Origin: Cytophagales bacterium
Lineage (GTDB): Bacteria > Bacteroidota > Bacteroidia > Cytophagales > Cyclobacteriaceae
NCBI GenBank assembly: GCA_017303805.1
Contig: JAFLBQ010000007.1
Coordinates: 309,171 to 373,170 of the forward strand
Reading direction: 5' to 3'
DNA: 64,000 nucleotides
Shown: positions 18,849 to 29,223 of the stretch, in pieces
How positions within the stretch are numbered: position 1 is the stretch's first letter
Layout of the letters: every line of letters begins with the position of its first letter
Notes under the pieces: generated by a model
Database searches by the model: none
What the model was told of the DNA's origin: nothing
The model's input: only the letters and a program-made list of their open reading frames with translations
Position numbers and translations under genes: made by a program

Positions 18849-18877
18849 TTGTGGCTTCATTTTTGAAGCTATCTTTA
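18849..18877 (+). promoter_or_regulatory. Possible promoter for the LptF/G permease gene
   Basis: TTG at 18849, 18 bases, then TATCTTTA, one base off the TAnnTTTG consensus. The GTG start follows only five bases later, so a transcript from here would be nearly leaderless. Confidence 0.35.
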
Positions 18878-18882
18878 CCCGC

Positions 18883-20451
18883 GTGAAAAAGATAGACAAA
18901 CTAATCCTTACCTCTTTTATTGGGCCCTTCGTGCTCACTTTTCTGGTGGTGGTTTTTATTTTGTTAAATATCCACATGCTCAAGTATTTCGATGACATCA
19001 TCGGGAAAGACCTGGGTTGGGATGTGATCGGACAACTGTTATTTTATTTTGCAGTTTTCAATACTCCGGTGGCGCTACCACTGGCCGTGTTGCTTTCATC
19101 GCTCATAACGTTTGGCAACCTGGGCGAGCATTTCGAACTTACGGCCATCAAGAGTTTGGGTATTTCCATGTTGCGCAGCCTGCTGCCCATTTTCATTTTT
19201 GTTCTCTTCATCACGTTAGGCGCATTTTTGGTTGGTAATTACATGGTACCCAAAGCTGCCCTCGAAGCCTATAGCTTGCTTTACGATATCAAACAGAAAA
19301 AGCCTGCGCTGGATCTCCGGCAGGGTACATTTTACAATTCCATTCCCGGCATTAGTATTAAAGTAAACCATAAGAATCCCGAAACCGGCATTCTGCAAGG
19401 AGTTATTATCTATGACCACCGCGGGCGCTCGGGTAACAAAGAAGTAATAGTGGCCGACTCGGGCAAGATGTACACTATTTTAAATGACTCCTACCTGAAG
19501 CTTGAATTATTTCATGGCTACAATTACCTCGAAGGTAATACCGGAGCAACGGACTACTCATCGGGTGTGCGGGCCGAAGAGAGTTATCGTAAAACCCAGT
19601 TTAACAAATCACAAATCGTTTTCGATCTGTCTTCTTTTGGCCTTAATCGTACCGACAAAAAGTGGTTTCAAAGTAACCGCCTCATGCGCAACATGAGTCA
19701 ATTGCGAGCCGACATGGATTCTGTACGAACCAATAAAGGGGCCGAGATGATTAGTGTTTACGCTTCTGCGCGAAGCATGTTTACATATCATACCAAAAAG
19801 GATTCTATAACCATGCCCCCGGAAATTATAAAGCTAAAAGCAGTGAGAGATTCCCTGGCTCAGGCAAAAACCCAGGCCGATGCAACTCCGGTAATCCCCC
19901 GGCCAACCTGGACCCAACCTGAACCAACTCCAGTTAAGGCGCCTATTGAAATCAGGGCATACAGTCGCTTAAAATCCGATAGTCTTTTTAAGACTCCCTA
20001 TTCGGTTTATGAAATTTCCACCGCACTCAGCAACGTGCGGCTTTACAAATCGCAACTGCTTACCTACAACGAGCGCCTGCGGGCCTACGAAAATGAGTAC
20101 CGGGTTTACTATATCCAATGGCATAAAATAATGGCTCAGGCAATAGCCTGTATTGCCATGTTTTTGATTGGCGCCCCGCTGGGTGCTATCATTAAAAAGG
20201 GTGGGTTAGGGGTTCCGGTATTAATGTCTATCCTATTCTTCATTTTGTTTTATGTGCTTTCGCTGATGGGTGAAAAATGGGCCAAGCAGGCAGTGCTGGG
20301 TGTTGAATTAAGTATGTGGCTGGCCAACATTACCTTGTTCGCCATCGGGCTGCTGTTTTTACGGCAGGCAAGGGCAGACGCCCGCCTTTTTGATGCCGAC
20401 TTTTACAGTGTGGCCTGGGACCGGCTAAGGCGCAGGTTCTCTAAAAAGTAA
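18883..20451 (+). CDS. LptF/LptG (YjgP/YjgQ) family lipopolysaccharide export permease
   Basis: 522 residues from a GTG start. The N-terminal KKIDKLILTSFIGPF matches the start of LptF/LptG, followed by three predicted membrane helices (~10-35, 60-85, 100-125), a long periplasmic part (~130-420) with a Pro-rich stretch near 340-365, and three more helices at the C-terminus. These proteins form the membrane part of the ABC exporter that moves lipopolysaccharide from the inner membrane. Bacteroidota often encode the two permeases apart from the ATPase, as here. LptF and LptG cannot be told apart by eye. Confidence 0.9.
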   Translation: MKKIDKLILTSFIGPFVLTFLVVVFILLNIHMLKYFDDIIGKDLGWDVIGQLLFYFAVFNTPVALPLAVLLSSLITFGNLGEHFELTAIKSLGISMLRSLLPIFIFVLFITLGAFLVGNYMVPKAALEAYSLLYDIKQKKPALDLRQGTFYNSIPGISIKVNHKNPETGILQGVIIYDHRGRSGNKEVIVADSGKMYTILNDSYLKLELFHGYNYLEGNTGATDYSSGVRAEESYRKTQFNKSQIVFDLSSFGLNRTDKKWFQSNRLMRNMSQLRADMDSVRTNKGAEMISVYASARSMFTYHTKKDSITMPPEIIKLKAVRDSLAQAKTQADATPVIPRPTWTQPEPTPVKAPIEIRAYSRLKSDSLFKTPYSVYEISTALSNVRLYKSQLLTYNERLRAYENEYRVYYIQWHKIMAQAIACIAMFLIGAPLGAIIKKGGLGVPVLMSILFFILFYVLSLMGEKWAKQAVLGVELSMWLANITLFAIGLLFLRQARADARLFDADFYSVAWDRLRRRFSKK

Positions 20452-20463
20452 AAAAGCCCGGGG

Positions 20464-20494
20464 TTGGTAATTTCAGCCGATTCTTATACTTTTG
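20464..20494 (+). promoter_or_regulatory. Bacteroidota-type promoter for rpsO
   Basis: TTG at 20464-20466, 20 bases, TACTTTTG at 20487-20494 (TAnnTTTG). It stands 39 bases before the rpsO start. Confidence 0.75.
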
Positions 20495-20533
20495 CGCGTT
20501 GAAAAAAATTGATTAAGACAAAAGATTTACAAG

Positions 20534-20809
20534 ATGTATCTCAATTCACAAAAGAAGCAGGAATTGTTTAGCAAACACGGTTTTTCGAAGAAAAACACCG
20601 ACACAGGGTCACCAGAATCACAAATTGCCCTATTCACCTACCGGATCAGCCATTTAACTGATCACCTAAAGAACCAACGCAAAGATTATTCTACTCAGCA
20701 GGGGCTTTTAAAATTGGTTGGTAAGCGCAAGAAATTGTTGAACTACCTGCAGCGTACCAATATCGAGCGGTACCGCGCGGTGTTAGCCGACCTCGACCTT
20801 AGAAAATAA
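20534..20809 (+). CDS. rpsO: 30S ribosomal protein S15
   Basis: 91 residues, family-typical. FGFSKKNTDTGSPESQ-like N-terminal block (GFSKKNTDTGSPESQIALFTYRI region), HLKNQRKDYSTQQGLLKLVGKRKKLLNYL and the C-terminal YRAVLADLDLRK are characteristic. It binds 16S rRNA in the platform of the 30S subunit. A promoter precedes it and a terminator separates it from pnp, the standard rpsO-pnp gene order. Confidence 0.98.
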   Translation: MYLNSQKKQELFSKHGFSKKNTDTGSPESQIALFTYRISHLTDHLKNQRKDYSTQQGLLKLVGKRKKLLNYLQRTNIERYRAVLADLDLRK

Positions 20810-20830
20810 GAATCTTAAAGAAATAGAACA

Positions 20831-20854
20831 GGGAACCGGAATGGGTTCCCTTTT
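20831..20854 (+). terminator. Intrinsic terminator after rpsO
   Basis: Stem GGGAACC / GGTTCCC with a six-base loop, followed by TTTT. It lies between rpsO and pnp and may reduce rather than stop read-through. Confidence 0.75.
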
Positions 20855-20916
20855 CGCTTTTAACTAACTAACCGAACTGCCGTGAATTGTAGGCTAGTTC
20901 GAAAAATTTCCTACCT

Positions 20917-23064
20917 ATGAAACTAACAGCAATAACTAAATCGTGTACCCTTCCTGATGGGCGCGAAATCACAATCGAAACCGGAAAACTAGCCCGACAG
21001 GCTGATGGCTCGGTGGTACTTAGAATGGGCAACACCATGATTCTGGCCACCGCAGTGGCCGCTGCTGATGCCAAAGAAGGCACCGATTTTTTACCGCTTT
21101 CGGTGGACTACCAGGAAAAGTTTGCCGCTATGGGTAAAATACCGGGTGGCTTCCTTAAGCGCGAAGGTAAATTGTCGGACTATGAAGTATTGATTAGTCG
21201 CTTGATAGATCGCGCAATAAGACCTTTATTTCCAGATGATTATCATGCAGATACACAGGTGAATGTGCAACTCATTTCAGGGGATTTGAATGCACTGCCA
21301 GACTCACTGGCGGCCTTTGCGGCATCAGCTGCATTATCTGTTTCCGATATCCCTTTTCAAGGCCCGATTTCGGAAGTGCGCGTGGTGCGGGTAGAAGGCA
21401 AGTATATCATCAACCCAACGCAAGAACAGAAAGAGAAGGCTGACCTTGACTTTATCGTGGCGGCATCCATCGAAAATATTTTAATGGTTGAAGGCGAATC
21501 GAAAGAGATTAGCGAAGCCGAAATGCTGGAAGCGCTAAAGCTCGCGCATGAGGCTATAAAAGTGCAATGCCAGGTTCAAATTGAATTGGCACAAGCAGTT
21601 GGTAAAACGGAGAAGCGCACCTACAACCACGAAGTGAAAGACGAAGCATTTAAAGAAGAACTCTTCAAGTTGCTTTACGACAAAGTGTACGAAGTAGCGC
21701 GCCAGCAACTTACCAGCAAGCATAAGCGTTCGGAACTATTTGGTAAAATATTAGAAGACTACGTGGCTTCTTTACCAGAAGATACAACCGTTAACAAAGA
21801 CCTTGTTAAACGTTACTACAAAGACATTCAAAAAGCAGCGTGCCGTAATCTTGTATTGAATGAGAAAGTTAGATTAGACGGCCGTAAAACCAATGAGATA
21901 CGTCCTATCTGGACAGAGGTAGATTACCTTCCTTCCGCACACGGCTCAGCCCTCTTTACCCGGGGCGAAACACAATCGCTAAGCACCGTTACGCTGGGTA
22001 CCAAACTAGACGAACAATTGATTGATGGTGCCATGTTTGACGGTACCAATAAATTCATTCTCCATTATAATTTCCCGGGTTTCTCTACAGGCGAAGTAAA
22101 ACCGAACCGTGGTCCCGGAAGACGGGAAGTAGGCCATGGCAATCTGGCGATGCGCGCGCTGAAGCAAGTATTACCAGATTTGCAAAACAGTCCGTACACC
22201 ATCCGCCTTGTTTCCGATATTCTTGAATCAAACGGTTCTTCTTCTATGGCAACAGTTTGTGCCGGCTCGCTGGCATTAATGGATGCCGGTATAAAAATCT
22301 CGGGCCCGGTTTCCGGTATTGCCATGGGTATGATTTCGGATAGTACCACCAAACGCTATGCAATCTTGTCGGATATTTTGGGCGATGAAGACCATTTGGG
22401 CGACATGGACTTTAAAGTTACCGGTACCGAGAAAGGCATTACCGCCTGCCAGATGGATTTAAAAGTAGATGGGTTGACTTACGAAGTACTTGCCGAAGCC
22501 CTCAACCAGGCGAAAGATGGTCGTCTGCACATCCTTAACGAAATGAAGAAGACGATTACAGAACCTAAGCCTGATCTGAAGCCGCACGCACCGCGTGCAG
22601 TAACCATTCAGATAGAGAAGGAACTGATCGGTGCATTGATTGGGCCTGGTGGTAAAGTAGTTCAGGAAATTCAAAAAACTACCGGAGCAACTATTGTTAT
22701 TGAAGAAGTAGGCAACAAAGGCATAGTTAACATCTTTGCCAACAACCAACAGGTAATGGATGCGGCTGTTAAACGGGTTAAAGCAATTGTAGCCGTGCCC
22801 GAGGTTGACCAGGTGTATGACGGGGTAGTAAAATCCATTATGCCGTTTGGCGCGTTTGTAGAATTTATGCCCGGAAAAGACGGGTTATTGCACATCTCCG
22901 AAATTAAGTGGGAGCGCCTCGAAACCATGGAAGGCGTTTTGGAAGTTGGTGAGCAAGTGAAAGTTAAGCTGGTAGAAGTGGACAAAAAGACTGGAAAATT
23001 CAGACTTTCGAGGAAGGTTTTGATACCTCGACCGCCCAAAAAGGAGGAAGCACCAAGTGCCTGA
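20917..23064 (+). CDS. pnp: Polyribonucleotide nucleotidyltransferase (PNPase)
   Basis: 715 residues. Two RNase PH domains (N-terminal ~1-220, second ~310-540 with [13 protein letters not shown] and [16 protein letters not shown]), a KH domain ([18 protein letters not shown], ~570) and an S1 domain ([21 protein letters not shown], ~630). It degrades RNA 3' to 5' by phosphorolysis and works with the degradosome. Its position after rpsO is conserved across bacteria. Confidence 0.98.
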   Translation: MKLTAITKSCTLPDGREITIETGKLARQADGSVVLRMGNTMILATAVAAADAKEGTDFLPLSVDYQEKFAAMGKIPGGFLKREGKLSDYEVLISRLIDRAIRPLFPDDYHADTQVNVQLISGDLNALPDSLAAFAASAALSVSDIPFQGPISEVRVVRVEGKYIINPTQEQKEKADLDFIVAASIENILMVEGESKEISEAEMLEALKLAHEAIKVQCQVQIELAQAVGKTEKRTYNHEVKDEAFKEELFKLLYDKVYEVARQQLTSKHKRSELFGKILEDYVASLPEDTTVNKDLVKRYYKDIQKAACRNLVLNEKVRLDGRKTNEIRPIWTEVDYLPSAHGSALFTRGETQSLSTVTLGTKLDEQLIDGAMFDGTNKFILHYNFPGFSTGEVKPNRGPGRREVGHGNLAMRALKQVLPDLQNSPYTIRLVSDILESNGSSSMATVCAGSLALMDAGIKISGPVSGIAMGMISDSTTKRYAILSDILGDEDHLGDMDFKVTGTEKGITACQMDLKVDGLTYEVLAEALNQAKDGRLHILNEMKKTITEPKPDLKPHAPRAVTIQIEKELIGALIGPGGKVVQEIQKTTGATIVIEEVGNKGIVNIFANNQQVMDAAVKRVKAIVAVPEVDQVYDGVVKSIMPFGAFVEFMPGKDGLLHISEIKWERLETMEGVLEVGEQVKVKLVEVDKKTGKFRLSRKVLIPRPPKKEEAPSA

Positions 23065-23137
23065 CGTTGCGAATGCAGCTTTTTGGAACTAAATTTTGCG
23101 TTTTACGTGTTTGACAAATAACGACCACTAAAGTTAG

Positions 23138-24001
23138 ATGAGACAGTTAAAAATCAGTAAACAGATTACCAACCGCGAGAGTCAATCTCTTGACAAATAC
23201 CTGCAAGAGATTGGTAAGGTTGATTTGCTAACACCCGATGAAGAAGTGGAGCTTGCCAAGCGGATAAAAGAGGGTGATCAGATTGCCCTTGAAAAGCTGA
23301 CCAAAGCAAATCTTCGCTTTGTGGTTTCGGTAGCTAAGCAATATCAAAACCAGGGCTTATCGCTGGGCGATTTGATTAACGAGGGCAACCTGGGCTTGAT
23401 CAAAGCCGCACAACGCTTTGATGAAACCCGTGGTTTCAAATTTATTTCATATGCCGTATGGTGGATTCGTCAATCCATATTACAGGCGTTAGCTGAGCAA
23501 TCCCGGATTGTACGCTTGCCGTTGAACCGTGTAGGCTCACTCAACAAAATCTCCAAAACGTTTTCAGAACTGGAGCAAAAATTTGAGCGCGAACCCTCGC
23601 CCGAAGAATTGGCCGAAGTGCTGGAAGTTACTACAGCCGAGGTAGTGGACACCATGAAAATTTCTGGTCGCCACGTATCGATGGATGCGCCCTTTGTGCA
23701 GGGTGAAGAGAATAGCTTGCTTGATGTACTAGAGAACGATAGTGAAGAAACTCCTGATTCGGGGTTGATGACCGACTCGCTGCGCAGAGAAGTGCAACGA
23801 GCTTTATCAACACTAACGCAACGCGAGTCGGACGTGATTACACTTTACTTTGGCCTGAATGGAGAGCACGCTATGACGCTGGAAGAGATAGGCGAGAAGT
23901 TTAACCTTACCCGCGAGCGCGTTCGCCAAATAAAGGAGAAAGCCATCCGCAGGTTACGCCACACCTCCAGAAGCAAGGCTTTGAAGCCTTACCTGGGTTA
24001 A
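23138..24001 (+). CDS. rpoD: Primary RNA polymerase sigma factor (sigma-70, short Bacteroidota type)
   Basis: 287 residues, much shorter than the proteobacterial RpoD because region 1.1 and the non-conserved insert are absent, as in the Bacteroidota primary sigma. Region 1.2 ([16 protein letters not shown]), 2.3-2.4 ([21 protein letters not shown]), 3 and region 4 helix-turn-helix ([19 protein letters not shown]) are intact. This factor recognises the TTG/TAnnTTTG promoters seen elsewhere in the window. A terminator follows. Confidence 0.95.
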   Translation: MRQLKISKQITNRESQSLDKYLQEIGKVDLLTPDEEVELAKRIKEGDQIALEKLTKANLRFVVSVAKQYQNQGLSLGDLINEGNLGLIKAAQRFDETRGFKFISYAVWWIRQSILQALAEQSRIVRLPLNRVGSLNKISKTFSELEQKFEREPSPEELAEVLEVTTAEVVDTMKISGRHVSMDAPFVQGEENSLLDVLENDSEETPDSGLMTDSLRREVQRALSTLTQRESDVITLYFGLNGEHAMTLEEIGEKFNLTRERVRQIKEKAIRRLRHTSRSKALKPYLG

Positions 24002-24027
24002 ATGAATGTTATTTTACTTCAAATAAA

Positions 24028-24054
24028 GGGTCTCAAGTAGTTGAGGCCCTTTTT
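24028..24054 (+). terminator. Intrinsic terminator after rpoD
   Basis: Stem GGGTCTCAA / TTGAGGCCC (one G-U pair), loop GTAG, followed by five T. Placed 27 bases behind the rpoD stop. Confidence 0.8.
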
Positions 24055-24077
24055 CTTAAAAATCAGAATTTAGAATT

Positions 24078-25022
24078 ATGGAAAGGGAGAAAGTAGTGAT
24101 TATTGGCTCGGGGCCGGCAGGCTATACGGCCGCTATTTATGCCGCGCGGGCTGGCCTTACACCGGTGCTTTATACCGGTGGCCAACCGGGTGGTCAGCTA
24201 ACAACCACCAACGATGTAGAGAACTTTCCGGGTTACCCCGAAGGAATAAACGGCCCGCAAATGATGCTTGATCTTCAAAAGCAAGCCGAGCGCTTTGGAA
24301 CCCGAATTCATTACGGCCTGGTTACGGCAGTGGACTTCTCGGGCAGCCCGTTGAAACTTACCATAGACGAAAAGGATCTGCTTGAAACTGAAACGGTGAT
24401 AATAGCTACCGGGGCTTCGGCCAAGTACCTGGGCATTCCATCCGAAGAAAAATTTTCCAACAAAGGAGTGTCTGCCTGCGCGGTATGTGATGGGTATTTC
24501 TATCGGGGTAAAGATGTGGCTGTGGTTGGCGCAGGCGATTCGGCAGCCGAAGAAGCAACCTACCTGGCCAAGTTGTGTTCCAAGGTGCATCTTATTGTAA
24601 GGCGAGACGAAATGCGCGCATCCAAAATAATGCAACAGCGCGTTTTAAATACACCCAATATTCAGATTCATTGGAACACCGCCACTGATGAAATAACAGG
24701 CGATGAAAGTGGTGTAACCGGAGTACGCCTGGTGGATACCCGTACGGGTGAAAAATCTGAAATTAAAGTCCAGGGTTTCTTCCTTGCCATCGGGCATCAA
24801 CCCAATACCGGGATTTTCAAAGGCCAGCTTGCCATGGATGAATCCGGGTATTTAAAAGTGGAACCCGGCACTACCAAAACCAATGTGGAAGGCGTGTTTG
24901 CTGTGGGCGATGTAGCCGATAGAATTTACCGCCAAGCCATAACAGCCGCAGGCAGTGGTTGTATGGGAGCGCTCGATGCCGAAAAGTACCTGGCAGCCAA
25001 AGAGACAGAAGTAGTTCATTAA
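24078..25022 (+). CDS. trxB: Thioredoxin-disulfide reductase
   Basis: 314 residues. FAD site GSGPAGYTAAIYAARAG at the N-terminus, redox-active CAVC (in SACAVCDGYFY), NADPH site VVGAGDSAAEEATYL, and the C-terminal FAD motif VFAVGDVADRIYRQ. It reduces thioredoxin with NADPH in the cytoplasm. The next gene, bshB1, starts ten bases downstream, so the two redox-related genes form one transcript. A bacillithiol-disulfide reductase is a less likely alternative, because those lack the CxxC. Confidence 0.95.
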   Translation: MEREKVVIIGSGPAGYTAAIYAARAGLTPVLYTGGQPGGQLTTTNDVENFPGYPEGINGPQMMLDLQKQAERFGTRIHYGLVTAVDFSGSPLKLTIDEKDLLETETVIIATGASAKYLGIPSEEKFSNKGVSACAVCDGYFYRGKDVAVVGAGDSAAEEATYLAKLCSKVHLIVRRDEMRASKIMQQRVLNTPNIQIHWNTATDEITGDESGVTGVRLVDTRTGEKSEIKVQGFFLAIGHQPNTGIFKGQLAMDESGYLKVEPGTTKTNVEGVFAVGDVADRIYRQAITAAGSGCMGALDAEKYLAAKETEVVH

Positions 25023-25031
25023 TGGGAACCG

Positions 25032-25748
25032 ATGAAGCTGGACATCTTAGTACTTGCTGCCCACCCCGATGATGCCGAGTTAGGCTGCGGTGGCACTATT
25101 GCGCGGCATGTTGCTATGGGCCACAAAGTGGGGGTTGTTGATTTTACCCGAGGGGAATTAGGTACGCGCGGTTCGGTAGCGCAGCGCGATCAGGAAGCAA
25201 GTGACTCGGCTTCCATACTGGGCTTAGCAGTGCGCGAGAATCTTAACTTTAAGGATGGCTTTTTCCAAAATGATGAAACGCATCAACACGAGGTAATTAA
25301 AGTACTTAGAAAATACCGGCCCGAAATTGTACTTGCCAATGCTATTTACGATCGACACCCTGACCATGGCAAAGGAGCGGGTTTAAGTTTTGATGCCTGC
25401 TTTTATTCAGGGTTGTCAAAAATTGAAACCCGCCATGCGGACGCGCTGCAGGAAGCCTGGCGGCCAAAGCATTTGTATCATTTCATTCAAAGCCAGTTTA
25501 TAAAACCCGACTTTGTTGTGGATGTTTCTGCTTTTTGGGAAACCAAAATGCAGTCGGTTAAAGCATATAAAACTCAGTTTTACGATCCGCAAAGTACCGA
25601 ACCAGAAACCTTTATCTCTAACCCTGGTTTCATGAAATTATTAGAGAGCAGGGGGCAGGAGTTGGGTTATACCATTGGCGCACAGTATGGCGAGGGCTTT
25701 ACTACGCGCAGAATACCGGGCGTAAATTCTTTATTTGATCTGCGATAA
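25032..25748 (+). CDS. bshB1: Bacillithiol biosynthesis deacetylase BshB1
   Basis: 238 residues of the LmbE/PIG-L family. Zinc motif AAHPDDAELGCGGT near the N-terminus, RGELGTRGSVAQRDQEA, and the second metal His in DRHPDHGKGAG. BshB1 removes the acetyl group from N-acetylglucosaminyl-malate in bacillithiol synthesis. The start is ten bases after trxB. Other LmbE deacetylases are possible, but length and motifs match the BshB1 group found widely in Bacteroidota. Confidence 0.92.
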   Translation: MKLDILVLAAHPDDAELGCGGTIARHVAMGHKVGVVDFTRGELGTRGSVAQRDQEASDSASILGLAVRENLNFKDGFFQNDETHQHEVIKVLRKYRPEIVLANAIYDRHPDHGKGAGLSFDACFYSGLSKIETRHADALQEAWRPKHLYHFIQSQFIKPDFVVDVSAFWETKMQSVKAYKTQFYDPQSTEPETFISNPGFMKLLESRGQELGYTIGAQYGEGFTTRRIPGVNSLFDLR

Positions 25749-25753
25749 GTTTT

Positions 25754-26395
25754 TTAAGGAGCTAGTCGAAAAATCTCCCAGCCCGAGTTACCGTAATAAT
25801 AAGCAATGCGATCGTGCAGGCGGCTTGGCCGGCCTTGCCAAAATTCAATTTGCGTGGGTGTAACTTCATAACCACCCCATTGGTGCGGTTTGGGTAGCAC
25901 CGGCTTCCCGTCAAACCGTTGCTCCATAGCCTTTACCCGGTCTTCTAAAATGAAACGATCTTTAATAACTGAACTTTGAGGTGAAGACCATGCACCAATT
26001 TGGCTGGCGCGCGGCCGGCTTTGAAAATATGTTTCGGATGTGGCCGCACTAACCCGGCTGGCTACTCCGGATATTCTAACCTGCCGCTCCAGTTCGGGCC
26101 AAAAAAATGTTAAAGCGCAGGCCGGATTTTGCTCGAGTTCTTTTCCCTTCTGACTTTGGTAGTTCGTGTAAAAAACAAACTTGTTATCGGTAACATCCTT
26201 CAACAAAACAATTCGTGCCGAAGGTTTGCCCTCTGAATCTACGGTGGCTAAGGTCATTGCATTGGGTTCCATTACCTGGGCTTGCACCGCTTCTGTAAAC
26301 CACTTATTAAATTGCACAATCGGATCAAGGCTCACATCGGTTACCTCTAATGCAGCCAACACATATTCTTTTCGGATTTCTGAAATCGATGGCAT
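25754..26395 (-). CDS. pdxH: Pyridoxamine/pyridoxine 5'-phosphate oxidase
   Basis: 213 residues, the usual PdxH length. Substrate and FMN motifs: EPNAMTLATVDSEGKPSARIVLLK, FVFYTNYQSQKGKELEQNP, RPRASQIGAWSSPQSSVI, and the C-terminal signature EFWQGRPSRLHDRIAY. It makes pyridoxal 5'-phosphate using oxygen and FMN. It converges with bshB1, with five bases between the stop codons. Confidence 0.97.
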   Translation of the reverse strand: MPSISEIRKEYVLAALEVTDVSLDPIVQFNKWFTEAVQAQVMEPNAMTLATVDSEGKPSARIVLLKDVTDNKFVFYTNYQSQKGKELEQNPACALTFFWPELERQVRISGVASRVSAATSETYFQSRPRASQIGAWSSPQSSVIKDRFILEDRVKAMEQRFDGKPVLPKPHQWGGYEVTPTQIEFWQGRPSRLHDRIAYYYGNSGWEIFRLAP

Positions 26396-26517
26396 AGAAT
26401 TTTTTCTAAAAATTACTAATTGACGCGTTTGCTTGGTATGATTTCGTTTCTTTTCTTAAAGATTATTTTAAGCCCCAAAATAAAGAAGGTGGGAGGTAAG
26501 GTTTTATTAATAAATAG

Positions 26518-27093
26518 ATGAATTTCTTTAAATACAAAAATAAAATTGAGCCCGCTAAAGGCCGGTTGCTTATTTCAGAACCGTACCTGCCCGATCCGAA
26601 TTTTGAACGCACCACCGTGCTGTTAACTGAGCATAACGATGCTGGCAGCGTAGGCTTTATTTTGAATAAACCTTCTGATAGCCTGGTGGGAGAAATAATG
26701 GAGGATTTGAAGTTATTCCATTCAAGAATTTTTATAGGCGGTCCGGTTGAGCAAGATACCCTGCATTATATTCACCAGTTACCTGATTTGGAAGATGCAA
26801 TAAAATTGCAAGAGGGCTTGTATTGGGGGGGTAACTTTGAACAGTTGTTATCGTTAATTGAAACACAACAGGTTAGAGCAACCGATATTAAATTTTTTCT
26901 GGGTTATAGTGGTTGGAGCCCGGGGCAGTTAGCCGATGAACTGAAGGTTGATTCTTGGATTGTGAGCAATCTGTTAACTGCAAAGTTGGTATTTGAAACA
27001 GAGCCCGATCAAATGTGGAAGCTTGCCATGCGTGGATTGGGTGGGCGATTTTCAGTGTATGCGAATTACCCGGCCGACCCCCGGTTAAATTAA
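26518..27093 (+). CDS. YqgE/AlgH family protein (DUF179)
   Basis: 191 residues. LLISEPYLPDPNFERTTVLLTEHNDAGSVGFILNKP and the central FIGGPVEQDTLHYIH are the DUF179 hallmark, with FLGYSGWSPGQLADEL in the C-terminal half. The family's biochemical role is unresolved. No signal peptide. It is divergent from pdxH and precedes the DUF349 gene. Confidence 0.95.
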   Translation: MNFFKYKNKIEPAKGRLLISEPYLPDPNFERTTVLLTEHNDAGSVGFILNKPSDSLVGEIMEDLKLFHSRIFIGGPVEQDTLHYIHQLPDLEDAIKLQEGLYWGGNFEQLLSLIETQQVRATDIKFFLGYSGWSPGQLADELKVDSWIVSNLLTAKLVFETEPDQMWKLAMRGLGGRFSVYANYPADPRLN

Positions 27094-27147
27094 AGTATTT
27101 TGTTAATTTTACCCACCCTCGGGTATTGTAAATTTAGAAGACGAGCG

Positions 27148-28962
27148 ATGATGGAAAACGAAAAAGAGGTGCAGGAGGCAGTAGCGCAGGTTGAAGAGTC
27201 GCAGATGGAAATCCATCACGATGAAGAACTTCATGACCAGGAAGAACAAAACGAAGTTGACTATAGTGGCTACTCGAAAGCCGAACTGGTTGCTGTTGTA
27301 AAAGAACTTGCCCGAGACACCAATTTCAAAAAGGTTGATGGTGTTTTAAAAGAAATAAAACCACTGTTAGATGAAATCCGCGCAAGCGAGCGAAATGCAG
27401 CGTTGGAAAAATTTATAACCAACGGTGGGATTGCCGAAGATTTTGAGTACCGCCTCGATGAGTTGGATCACACCTACGATGCAACCACCAAATTAATTCG
27501 CGATAAGCGCAACGATTACTTCAAGAATCTGGAAGCCCAAAAGAACGACAACCTTCGTAAGAAGAATGAGATTCTTGAAAAGCTCAGACTACTGATTGAC
27601 GGGGAAGATTCAGCGCAGGCATTTCATATTTTTAAAGACCTGCAACATGCATGGAAGCAAGTGGGTGCTGTACCGGTTGCTCACATCAAAACCTTATGGG
27701 CCAATTACCATGCACTGGTAGATCGGTTCTATGACCATCGTAACATTTACTTTGAGTTAAAAGAACTGGATCGTAAAAAAAACCTTGAAGCAAAACTAGA
27801 GATATGTGCAAAGGCCGAGCAATTGCTTGCGAAGGAGCGAGTAAAAGATGCAGTTAAAGAGCTAAACGAATTACATAACGAGTTCAAACATGTGGGGCCG
27901 GTGCCCAAAGAAGATCAGGAACAGGTTTGGCTTCGGTTCAAGGCTGCATCGGATGCAGTGTATGCGAAGCGCGATGCGTTGGTAGCATCTTTGCAAAATG
28001 AACTGAAGCAAAATTTTGAGCTTAAGTCTGCGGTAGCAGATGAGGTGCAGCACTTCGTGCAGTTTGGCTCGGAAAAGATTAAAGAGTGGAACCAAAAAAC
28101 TCAGGAGATACTGGAGCTACAAAAGCGCTGGGATGCAATCGGAGGTACACCACGGGCAAAGTCGAAAGAATTAAATCGTAAGTTCTGGTCCGCCTTCAAA
28201 CAATTTTTTCAAAACAAAAATCAGTTCTTTAAAAAGCTCGATGAGGAGCGCGATAAAAACCTGAAAGCAAAGCAGGAATTGGTTCAGCAGGCGGTTGCGC
28301 TGAAGGCATCGGATGATTGGGCCAAAACTTCGCAACAATTAATAGAACTACAAAAGCAATGGAAAGAAATTGGGCCGGTACCCGAGCGGCAGCGCGATAA
28401 AATTTTCAAAGAGTTTAAAGAAGCCTGCGATTTCTTTTTTGATCAGCGCAGAGGTTCGAAAGTGAAGTCAGACCAGGAGCAGGAAGACAATCTGAAACTG
28501 AAGGAACTGGTAATTGATGAATTGATTGCAGCCACTACGGCAGCCAACGGCTCTATGAGCCAGTTAGAAACTTTACAGACCCGGTTTAACGAAATTGGTT
28601 TTGTGCCCAAGTCTGCAATGGCTTCTGTAAAAAACAGATTTGCCGAAGCGGTAGCCAACTACATAAGTAAAATTCCGGACCTAAATGAAGCCGAGAAAGA
28701 GCAGGCACAACTTGAAGCCCAACTGAGCGGGCTGCGAAACGATCCGCAGGCCGAACGGAAAATCTTCCAGAAAGAACAAGCTTTGCGTAAGCAAATTCAA
28801 AAGGCTGAAAATGATCTTTCTACCTTAAGAAACAACCTGGAGTTTTTCGCACGCTCCAAAAATGCCGAAAAATTACGGGCAGACTTCAATTCAAAAATTG
28901 ACGAAGCCCAAAACAACCTGCAGCAACTTAAAAATCAGCTTAAATTGCTTAAATCTGTTTAG
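27148..28962 (+). CDS. DUF349 repeat protein
   Basis: About 604 residues from the ATG at 27148 (a second ATG follows directly). After an acidic N-terminus the protein consists of several ~75-residue helical repeats with the DUF349 pattern: LQHAWKQVGAVP, LHNEFKHVGPVP, LQKRWDAIGGTP, LQKQWKEIGPVP and LQTRFNEIGFVP. The last ~100 residues are predicted coiled coil. It is highly charged and cytoplasmic. DUF349 proteins are widespread in Bacteroidota and their role is not settled. A frame running from 27100 adds 16 residues without a good start. Confidence 0.9.
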   Translation: MMENEKEVQEAVAQVEESQMEIHHDEELHDQEEQNEVDYSGYSKAELVAVVKELARDTNFKKVDGVLKEIKPLLDEIRASERNAALEKFITNGGIAEDFEYRLDELDHTYDATTKLIRDKRNDYFKNLEAQKNDNLRKKNEILEKLRLLIDGEDSAQAFHIFKDLQHAWKQVGAVPVAHIKTLWANYHALVDRFYDHRNIYFELKELDRKKNLEAKLEICAKAEQLLAKERVKDAVKELNELHNEFKHVGPVPKEDQEQVWLRFKAASDAVYAKRDALVASLQNELKQNFELKSAVADEVQHFVQFGSEKIKEWNQKTQEILELQKRWDAIGGTPRAKSKELNRKFWSAFKQFFQNKNQFFKKLDEERDKNLKAKQELVQQAVALKASDDWAKTSQQLIELQKQWKEIGPVPERQRDKIFKEFKEACDFFFDQRRGSKVKSDQEQEDNLKLKELVIDELIAATTAANGSMSQLETLQTRFNEIGFVPKSAMASVKNRFAEAVANYISKIPDLNEAEKEQAQLEAQLSGLRNDPQAERKIFQKEQALRKQIQKAENDLSTLRNNLEFFARSKNAEKLRADFNSKIDEAQNNLQQLKNQLKLLKSV

Positions 28963-28967
28963 GTAGC

Positions 28968-28997
28968 TTGTTTTAATCGGTCATTCCGCTATTTTTG
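28968..28997 (+). promoter_or_regulatory. Bacteroidota-type promoter for tRNA-Thr
   Basis: TTG at 28968-28970, 19 bases, TATTTTTG at 28990-28997. The tRNA starts 13 bases later. Confidence 0.75.
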
Positions 28998-29009
28998 CAG
29001 CCTTGTTTT

Positions 29010-29082
<73 letters not shown>

Positions 29083-29095
29083 CTTGAAAAAAACC

Positions 29096-29125
29096 GGCAG
29101 TTACAGATCTTGTAACTGCCTTTTT
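29096..29125 (+). terminator. Intrinsic terminator after tRNA-Thr
   Basis: Perfect 10-bp stem GGCAGTTACA / TGTAACTGCC, loop GATCT, then TTTTT. Confidence 0.88.
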
Positions 29126-29223
29126 ATTTGGCGTTTATTTCCAAAAAGCCGAACAACAAACTTAAATCCTATTGGAGAGGTGAGCGATTTTCCTGAAATG
29201 GTTGAGGCACATGCAATCCAATT